Source: Desulfitobacterium sp.
Lineage (GTDB): Bacteria > Bacillota > Desulfitobacteriia > Desulfitobacteriales > Desulfitobacteriaceae
Direction: 5' to 3'
Assembly: GCA_012799495.1 (NCBI GenBank)
Contig: JAAZLD010000383.1
Location: 1 to 10,588 of the forward strand
DNA length: 10,588 bases
Shown: piece by piece, positions 5,541 through 10,588 of the stretch
Position numbering within the stretch: position 1 is the stretch's first letter
Layout: every line of letters starts with the position of its first letter
Made by a program: the position numbers and the translations under genes
Notes under the pieces: generated by a model
Told to the model about the DNA's origin: nothing
What the model saw: the letters and a program-made list of their open reading frames with translations, nothing else
The model's database searches: none

Positions 5541-7925
5541 ATTCCTTAAAGGCTTGTTCTTAGTAAGCATGTGGCGAATGCGATCTAAGGTCTTAGGTTC
5601 GCCAACTAGGCTCATGAACATTTCTCTTTCGAGATCTAGTAAGTATTGCTCATCAACTAGTGCACCAGCAGGTTTGTCTCCACCTGTCATGGCATATGCT
5701 AGTTTTTTACCTAGATGCATATCGTACTCGGAGATAAAGTTACCTTCTTTCATGCCATATAGGGCCATTTCTAAGAAAGCACGTACTCCTGGTCCACCTA
5801 CTTTATATTTCTTCGGAACGAGAGGTCTGAAGTCTCGAGCTAGATCTAGTACTCTAGCTTTGGCATCCATGATTACATGGTCTGCGTTCATGCTATAGCG
5901 ATCGCTATCTCTTAGGAAGCCTAGTTTTCTAGCCATTTCAGCACTGGTAGAAACTTTAGCCATGGCTACTGTTTCAAAACGTTGAGCGTAGAAATAGTCA
6001 GGTGCTACTACTACACCAGGAAGAACTCCTTCCATAGCCCGGATAGCCATTTCCTTAGTTCCGCCGCCTCCAGGAATTAAGCCTACACCTAACTCCACAA
6101 GACCCATATAAGTCTCAGCAGCGGGTTGGATACCATGGGCATGGAGACAAATCTCTGTTCCTCCACCTAAGGTCATGCCAAAGGGAGCTGCTACTACAGG
6201 CTTCTTAGCATATTTGAGTGCCATAGTTCCTCTTTGGAATTCCCGAACCATGAGATCGATGTCATCCCAGTTTTCATCTTCTGCTTCCAGCATGATTAGC
6301 ATTAGGTTAGCGCCAACGCAGAAGTTCTTACCTTGGTTACCGACGACCATTCCTAGGTAGTTCTTTTCTACTTCCTCTAAGGATTTATGAATCATATTCA
6401 GGATATCTGCACCAATTGAGTTATTTGGTGAGTGGAATTCTAGGCATGCTACTCCATCTCCTAAATCAATAAGGCTTGCCCCGGAGTTGCCAAGGATCTT
6501 CTTGCCTTGTTTATGGGCAAGTTTGAGATTAACGCTATAGGGGCTAACTGGGGTAGCTTTGTATTCACCATCTCCATAGTAGAGGGGATTTCCTTCTTCA
6601 TCTTTACTATAGAAACTTTCTTTACCTTCGGCTAAGAGGTTTTCTACTATTTCAGGAACTGTGCCTCCCTCGGTTTTAATCCGCTCTGCGACAGCTTTTA
6701 CTCCTAAGGCATCCCACATTTCGAAGGGGCCTAACTCCCAGTTATATCCCCATTTCATGGCGTTATCTATAGCAGTAACATCATCAGCAATGGTAGGAGC
6801 TAGTCGAGCGGAATAAATAAGTACATCTCTTAGTACTCGCCATGCAAATTCTGCAGCGGCGTCTTTTCCATTAACTAGAGCCTTAACTCTATCCTTAAGG
6901 CCGCCAGCATTTTTGGCTCTATCCAAAGATGCAAATTTTACCTTTTTTCTAGGTACATATTCCATCGTATTGGGATCTAGAACCAGAATTTCCCGACCTT
7001 TTTCTGTTCTTACTCTTTTATAGAAGCCTTGGCCAGTTTTATCTCCCAACCAACCGTTTTTGATCATGGTATGGATGAATTCAGGCATAACGAAGAATTC
7101 TTTTTCTTCAGGGACATTATCCCCTACGTTATTGGCCACATGTACAAAGGTGTCTAAACCTACCATGTCTACAGTACGGAAAGAAGCAGATTTGGGACGA
7201 CCCATAATAGGACCTGTTAGAGCATCTACTTCATCTACTGTTAGGCCAGAGCTCATCATTTCTTTGAGAGTGGCTGCTAAACCATAAACACCGATCCGGT
7301 TACCGATGAAGTTCGGTGTGTCTTTGGCATAGACTACTCCTTTACCTAATACTCGCTCAGCAAATTCTTCCACTTCTTTCAGAACTGCTGGATCAGTCTT
7401 AGGTCCTGGAATCAATTCAAATAGCTTCATATACCGTGGTGGGTTAAAGAAGTGAGTACCTAAGAAGTTAGGTGCATGTTCCTCAGAGATTCCTTCGGAC
7501 ATGGCTGCCAAGGAAATACCTGAGGTGTTAGAGCTAATGATGGTTCCTGGGCGAACATTTTGGCAGACCTTTTTGAAAAGATCGATCTTAATGTCCAAGC
7601 GCTCTACTACAACTTCTACTACCCAGTCCACTTCTTGTAAGCGATGAAGATCATCTTCAAAGTTTCCGACTTCAATGAGTTCAGCAAACTCTGGCACAAA
7701 TAAAGGAGCTGGTTTCATTTTTAAGAGCTTAGCTTTATTAGCTGAAGCAATACGATTTCTAACTTTAGGGGATTCTAAAGTTAAGCCAGCTGCCTCTTCT
7801 TCTGGTAGCAAACTAGAGGGTACGATATCTAGCAAAATGCTGGGAATCCCTGCATTAGCAAGGTGTGCCGCGATGGTACTTCCCATAACCCCTGAGCCTA
7901 AAACCGCCACCTTGTAAATGGGCAT
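5538..7925 (-). CDS. fadN: Fused 3-hydroxyacyl-CoA dehydrogenase / enoyl-CoA hydratase, FadN type
   Basis: One 795-residue protein would carry out both the hydration of enoyl-CoA and the NAD-dependent oxidation of 3-hydroxyacyl-CoA. The dehydrogenase is N-terminal: the NAD loop GSGVMG is at 10-15, and the catalytic dyad is probably H158 (in THFFNPPRYMK) with E170 (in LFELIPG). A C-terminal dehydrogenase domain follows (about 200-420). The hydratase domain occupies about 475-680: the oxyanion loop lies around GKNFCVGANL (532-541), with probable catalytic glutamates E591 (in GGGTE) and E611 (in GLVEL). The order is the reverse of E. coli FadB and matches Bacillus FadN (about 790 residues). The frame extends 16 codons upstream to 7973, but AAGGAGGA six bases before the ATG at 7925 and the conserved N-terminus MPIYKVAVLGSG favour 7925. 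It heads the fadN-fadA pair. Confidence 0.95.
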   Translation of the reverse strand: MPIYKVAVLGSGVMGSTIAAHLANAGIPSILLDIVPSSLLPEEEAAGLTLESPKVRNRIASANKAKLLKMKPAPLFVPEFAELIEVGNFEDDLHRLQEVDWVVEVVVERLDIKIDLFKKVCQNVRPGTIISSNTSGISLAAMSEGISEEHAPNFLGTHFFNPPRYMKLFELIPGPKTDPAVLKEVEEFAERVLGKGVVYAKDTPNFIGNRIGVYGLAATLKEMMSSGLTVDEVDALTGPIMGRPKSASFRTVDMVGLDTFVHVANNVGDNVPEEKEFFVMPEFIHTMIKNGWLGDKTGQGFYKRVRTEKGREILVLDPNTMEYVPRKKVKFASLDRAKNAGGLKDRVKALVNGKDAAAEFAWRVLRDVLIYSARLAPTIADDVTAIDNAMKWGYNWELGPFEMWDALGVKAVAERIKTEGGTVPEIVENLLAEGKESFYSKDEEGNPLYYGDGEYKATPVSPYSVNLKLAHKQGKKILGNSGASLIDLGDGVACLEFHSPNNSIGADILNMIHKSLEEVEKNYLGMVVGNQGKNFCVGANLMLIMLEAEDENWDDIDLMVREFQRGTMALKYAKKPVVAAPFGMTLGGGTEICLHAHGIQPAAETYMGLVELGVGLIPGGGGTKEMAIRAMEGVLPGVVVAPDYFYAQRFETVAMAKVSTSAEMARKLGFLRDSDRYSMNADHVIMDAKARVLDLARDFRPLVPKKYKVGGPGVRAFLEMALYGMKEGNFISEYDMHLGKKLAYAMTGGDKPAGALVDEQYLLDLEREMFMSLVGEPKTLDRIRHMLTKNKPLRN

Positions 7926-7938
7926 ATTCATCCTCCTT
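7923..7938 (-). promoter_or_regulatory. Ribosome binding site that fixes the fadN start
   Basis: AAGGAGGA (7938-7931) is six bases from the ATG at 7925. The alternative ATG at 7931 directly abuts or overlaps the Shine-Dalgarno sequence, and the one at 7973 lies inside an inverted repeat with no good site, so both are unlikely starts. Confidence 0.8.
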
Positions 7939-7946
7939 TTTCCTTT

Positions 7947-7986
7947 GGGGTTCTTTGTTTTTAGAAATAACATCTCTTAGAACCCC
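7947..7986. repeat. Inverted repeat in the fadN leader
   Basis: GGGGTTCT (7947-7954) and AGAACCCC (7979-7986) are perfect 8-base complements separated by 24 AT-rich bases. The pair lies between the proposed fadN promoter and its ribosome binding site, so it would be a stem in the 5' untranslated RNA or a wide-spaced operator. No T-run follows it. Confidence 0.5.
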
Positions 7987-7995
7987 ATTTTAGTT

Positions 7996-8024
7996 ATATT
8001 AGAGAGTTACATAAAGATTACCAA
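7996..8024 (-). promoter_or_regulatory. Probable sigma-A promoter of fadN-fadA
   Basis: On the minus strand TTGGTA (8024-8019) is followed after 17 bases by TAATAT (8001-7996), each matching the sigma-A consensus at four of six positions. It lies between the fadR terminator and fadN, about 70 bases from the start codon. An imperfect palindrome, TTAT..A to T..ATAA, covers the -10 end and could be an operator, but it is weak. Confidence 0.5.
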
Positions 8025-8042
8025 TTTTCTGGATATTTCGTA

Positions 8043-8073
8043 GGGAAAAGCCCCACAGTAGGAGCTTTTTCCC
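8043..8073 (-). terminator. Probable intrinsic terminator after fadR
   Basis: Reading the minus strand, GGGAAAAAGCTCC, a seven-base loop and GGGGCTTTTCCC form a strong stem: A-tract, GC-rich core, then T-tract, with the outer GGG/CCC able to extend it. It lies about 100 bases past the fadR stop and before the proposed fadN promoter, so it would separate etf-fadR transcription from fadN-fadA. The T-tract is short (four T) and is followed by CCC, so termination may be partial. Confidence 0.6.
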
Positions 8074-8173
8074 TCTGTTTAACACTCTAACCACTACTCT
8101 CCTAATACCCTTAACCTAAACCCTTTTTCCCTCATCTAGCAAATTTCTGCTTATCTCTTTTTTATTTCGTTCA

Positions 8174-8806
8174 TTACATAGTTATTTTACTTTTTCTTTC
8201 TCTCTCTTGTTTCTCCTCATTAGGAAGCCCTAAGGCCCCTGCAAAAAGCTCCATTAAGCTATCTATATCTTTGCTTAAGGTGCGCTCTGAACGAGCAAAA
8301 ATCCAATCTGTAGTCGCCCTGTCAATGGTGCCAAAGATCATTTGGCGAGCTACTCTTATGTCAACAGTGGAGGTGATTTCTCCCTGTCGTATCCCCTCTT
8401 TGATCACCTCCTCCACAAGTCGAAAGTAATCCCTTAAAGGGCCAGATATAGCATTATGCAAGCTGACATTAGGCTGGCGTAATTCTACCTGAGTTACCAT
8501 AGCTAAGGAACGATTATTTTCCATATGGGTAAAATGAGTTTGGACTAATGTCCTTAGCCTGCTCCGGGTATCATGACAAGATTCCATTTTGCTCCGAATC
8601 AATTGGATGAATTCTCCCATCCTTTCAGTAAAGAGCTTGATGAGGATGTCTTCCTTGTTTTTAAAGTAGAGGTAGATAGTTCCGTCTGCAACTCCCGCCA
8701 TACGAGCGATTTTAGAAACCTGGCATGAATGATAGCCAACCTCGGCAAATGCTTCTATTGCTGCGTCAATTATTTTTTCGTATTTGTCCTCTCGGGAAAC
8801 AGCCAT
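8174..8806 (-). CDS. fadR: TetR-family repressor of fatty-acid degradation, FadR type
   Basis: The 210-residue protein has an N-terminal TetR helix-turn-helix (about residues 8-55), with the core VSKIARMAGVADGTIYLYF (30-48), which closely resembles Bacillus subtilis FadR, including the following KNKEDIL. The C-terminal ligand domain includes VTQVELRQPN (104-113) and RVARQMIFGTID (151-162), also typical of that subfamily. In Bacillus, FadR represses fad genes and is released by long-chain acyl-CoA; the same role is inferred here from similarity and from its place between etfA and fadN. The last 20 or so residues are highly charged (many K, R and E) and probably disordered. AAGGA lies nine bases before the ATG. 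It follows etfA by 83 bases and has its own promoter with a near-palindrome over the -10 box. Confidence 0.9.
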   Translation of the reverse strand: MAVSREDKYEKIIDAAIEAFAEVGYHSCQVSKIARMAGVADGTIYLYFKNKEDILIKLFTERMGEFIQLIRSKMESCHDTRSRLRTLVQTHFTHMENNRSLAMVTQVELRQPNVSLHNAISGPLRDYFRLVEEVIKEGIRQGEITSTVDIRVARQMIFGTIDRATTDWIFARSERTLSKDIDSLMELFAGALGLPNEEKQERERKSKITM

Positions 8807-8830
8807 TCTTCGTCATCCTTTACTTCAGTT

Positions 8831-8850
8831 TGTGTAATATTTATTAGACA
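8831..8850. promoter_or_regulatory. Near-palindromic candidate operator for FadR
   Basis: TGTGTAATATTTATTAGACA reads as TGT-n-TAATA, two central bases, then TATTA-n-ACA, with eight of nine arm positions complementary. It covers the -10 box and the likely transcription start of fadR, a classical place for autorepression by a TetR dimer. It does not match the Bacillus FadR box (TGAATGA-n-TCATTCA type), so the binder is inferred from position. Confidence 0.5.
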
Positions 8851-8871
8851 TCCTTTCTGAAATCTTGTCAA
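8843..8871 (-). promoter_or_regulatory. Sigma-A promoter of fadR
   Basis: On the minus strand a perfect TTGACA (8871-8866) is followed by a 17-base spacer and TCTAAT (8848-8843), a good -10 box. The start codon lies about 35 bases further on. This is the strongest promoter in the window, and it lies in the etfA-fadR spacer, where no terminator for etfA is visible, so fadR may be transcribed both from here and by read-through. Confidence 0.7.
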
Positions 8872-8889
8872 TGTTTACCCTTGCTAGTC

Positions 8890-9870
8890 TTATGCCAGTT
8901 GCTTTTTGAACTCTTCTGTCAATAGAGGTACGATTTCGAAAAGATCTCCTACAATACCGTAATCAGCAACGCTGAAGATATTAGCTTCGGGATCCCTGTT
9001 AATAGCTACAATGACCTTGGAAGATCCCATACCGGCTAAATGCTGGATAGCGCCGGAAATTCCGCAAGCGATGTAAAGTGTTGGTGAAACAGTTTTACCT
9101 GTTTGTCCCACTTGGGCTTCATACTCTCGGTAGCCAGAGTCTACTGCTGCACGGGAAGCTCCAACTGCTGCACCTAAAACATCAGCTAAGTCTTCGATAA
9201 TCTTAAAGTTTTCGGCATTTTTCATAGCTCTTCCACCGGAAACGATGATATTGGCATCAGTTAGTTCTGGGCGAGAAGAGGCTTGGCGAATAATGTCTTT
9301 GATTATTGCTTTCAAATCAGAAGCATCAATATCAGCGGAAACCTCTACAACTTCTGCTTGTCTTTCACTGGGGTCTGCTACAGTGAAACTGTTAGGGCGA
9401 ATGGTTGCCAAAATTGGACGGGCTTCAGTAGCTACTTCCGCATATGCTTTACCAGCATAGATGGGGCGTTTGAATACTAGGTTGCCATTTTCTTCGCTAA
9501 GGCCTACGCAGTCAGAAGCACAACCTACGCCGAGTCTTTGAGCTAGGCGTGGTGCTAAGTCCCGACCGATTCCTGTGTTACCCATCAATACAACTTCTGG
9601 ATTTTCATCCCGGATAACTTTGTTGAGAACAGAGGTATAAGCACCTGTGGTGTAATCTTTGAGTTTTTCGTCTTCTACTACGATGACTTTATCTGCTCCA
9701 TAGGAAGCAGCGGTATTAGCCAGATCTTTGACCCCTTGGCCTAGTAAGACACCAGTGACGGTGGCGCCTTTTTGGTCTGCTAGACGGCGTCCTTCACTTA
9801 ACAGCTCTAAAGAGACTTTCCGCAGTTCACCATTAAACTGCTCAAGAACAACTAAAATTCCTTTAGGCAT
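8890..9870 (-). CDS. etfA: Electron transfer flavoprotein, alpha subunit
   Basis: With EtfB it forms a soluble FAD protein that takes electrons from acyl-CoA dehydrogenase and passes them to a membrane oxidoreductase. The 326 residues are normal for EtfA. Domain I (about 1-195) has the ETF Rossmann-like fold, with the typical MGNTGIGRDLAPRLA at 96-110. The C-terminal FAD domain shows the family motifs: SGGRAMK (211-217), GASRAAVDSG (237-246), QVGQTGKTVSP (253-263), YIACGISGAIQHLAGM (266-281) and NRDPEANIFSVADYGIVGD (291-309). The ATG at 9870 lies 45 bases after etfB; the best Shine-Dalgarno match (AGAGG) is 11 bases away, a little far, and a GAAAGG abuts the start. It is co-directional with etfB and probably co-transcribed. 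Confidence 0.97.
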   Translation of the reverse strand: MPKGILVVLEQFNGELRKVSLELLSEGRRLADQKGATVTGVLLGQGVKDLANTAASYGADKVIVVEDEKLKDYTTGAYTSVLNKVIRDENPEVVLMGNTGIGRDLAPRLAQRLGVGCASDCVGLSEENGNLVFKRPIYAGKAYAEVATEARPILATIRPNSFTVADPSERQAEVVEVSADIDASDLKAIIKDIIRQASSRPELTDANIIVSGGRAMKNAENFKIIEDLADVLGAAVGASRAAVDSGYREYEAQVGQTGKTVSPTLYIACGISGAIQHLAGMGSSKVIVAINRDPEANIFSVADYGIVGDLFEIVPLLTEEFKKQLA

Positions 9871-9915
9871 CCTTTCTCAATCCTCTCTTCTTTAGACTTT
9901 TATCAAACTACTAGC

Positions 9916-10588
9916 TTAGATCACTTTTGCTTCGTTAATTAAAGCATTGACTAGCTCGGCAACAGCTTGGGGAGGTTCCCCTTCGATAATACGTCCAGCT
10001 TGACGTGCAGGAGGTAAGCTAAGTTTTACAACTTTCATCTTTGCTTCCTCAGCAGAGATTCCTAAATCAGCTAAAGTTAGAGTTTTCAATTCTTTTCTCT
10101 TAGCTTTCATAATACCGGCAACTGATGGATAGCGAGGCTCGTTCAAGCCTTTTTGGGCTGTAATAACTGCAGGTAGAGGTACTTCAACTACTTCACTACC
10201 ACCATCGATATCCCGAGTAGCTGTTGCGGTAGAACCGTCAACTTCTAGTTTGGTAACAGTACTAACTGAGGGAATTCCTAAAGCTTCTGCAAGACGAACA
10301 GCTACCTGACTGGAACCGTCATCAATAGCAATCCGCCCTGTAATGATTATGTCATAGGAAAGACCTTCGATAGCTTTAGCTAATACATTGGCTGTGACAA
10401 ATTCGTCGCTTCCTTCTAAAGCAGGATCTTCAATAGCAATAGCTTTATCAGCTCCCATGGCCAAAGCAGTTCTCAAAACTTCGCTTACTTTGGGTCCACC
10501 CATGCTTATTACTGTAACTTCCCCACCGTGTTGCTCTTTGAGGCGAATTCCTTCCTCTACAGCAAACTCGTCATAGGGATTCATGATG
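9916..10588 (-). CDS. etfB: Electron transfer flavoprotein, beta subunit (N-terminus cut by window edge)
   Basis: This is the AMP-binding partner of EtfA. The frame is open to the right edge. The ATG at 10584 begins MNPYDEFAVEEG, which in EtfB proteins lies near residue 35-40, preceded as here by Ile, so it is an internal codon; about 35 N-terminal residues are missing. Counting from that Met, GRIAIDDGSSQV (83-94), the ETF-beta signature (122-141, from ATRDIDGG to PAVIT) and LNEPRYPSVAGIMKAKR (147-163) confirm the family. The DDGSS segment looks more like the ordinary ETFs of Bacillus and mitochondria than the DGDT of clostridial bifurcating EtfB. I recall that contrast from the family, so it is a hint of a one-path electron carrier and not proof. 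Confidence 0.95.
   Translation of the reverse strand, partial: IMNPYDEFAVEEGIRLKEQHGGEVTVISMGGPKVSEVLRTALAMGADKAIAIEDPALEGSDEFVTANVLAKAIEGLSYDIIITGRIAIDDGSSQVAVRLAEALGIPSVSTVTKLEVDGSTATATRDIDGGSEVVEVPLPAVITAQKGLNEPRYPSVAGIMKAKRKELKTLTLADLGISAEEAKMKVVKLSLPPARQAGRIIEGEPPQAVAELVNALINEAKVI

Noticed and set aside
7926..7973. Longer fadN start at the ATG at 7973 (16 extra residues)
   Set aside because: No good ribosome binding site precedes it, the extra residues are unlike the family N-terminus, and a strong Shine-Dalgarno sequence serves the ATG at 7925.
10582..10584. ATG at 10584 as the start of etfB
   Set aside because: The frame stays open to the window edge, and MNPYDEFAVEEG is an internal conserved segment of EtfB, so the true start lies outside the window.

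Overview
The window holds a fatty-acid beta-oxidation cluster with all seven genes on the minus strand. The likely host is an anaerobic, menaquinone-containing Firmicute, probably of the Desulfitobacterium/Desulfosporosinus type. This rests on AT-leaning base use, strong AGGAGG ribosome binding sites, Bacillus-like FadR, FadN and FadE proteins, and a membrane Fe-S oxidoreductase beside the ETF genes. The genus is an inference.

Layout in the direction of transcription, right to left: etfB (5' end cut by the window edge), etfA, a TetR-family fadR, then after a hairpin terminator and a probable new promoter fadN (fused 3-hydroxyacyl-CoA dehydrogenase/enoyl-CoA hydratase) and fadA (thiolase). A 245-base gap rich in inverted repeats precedes fadE (long-type acyl-CoA dehydrogenase). 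A 428-base gap with further inverted repeats precedes a large fadF/EMO-type membrane Fe-S protein, whose C-terminus runs off the left edge. This last gene fills positions 1-1926. It is easy to miss because it starts with TTG and has no stop in the window.

Together the genes make a nearly complete beta-oxidation cycle. FadE oxidises acyl-CoA and passes electrons to EtfAB. FadN hydrates the enoyl-CoA and oxidises the hydroxyacyl-CoA with NAD. FadA releases acetyl-CoA. The FadF/EMO protein would take electrons from EtfAB to the menaquinone pool. Only an acyl-CoA synthetase or CoA transferase is absent. FadR is expected to repress the cluster until long-chain acyl-CoA binds it. A near-palindrome over the -10 box of its own promoter suggests autoregulation.

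I see no mobile element, CRISPR array, tRNA or rRNA, and no clearly new protein system. The least explained material is non-coding: structured inverted repeats in the spacers around fadE, a short direct repeat before fadE, and nested palindromes just before the fadF ribosome binding site.
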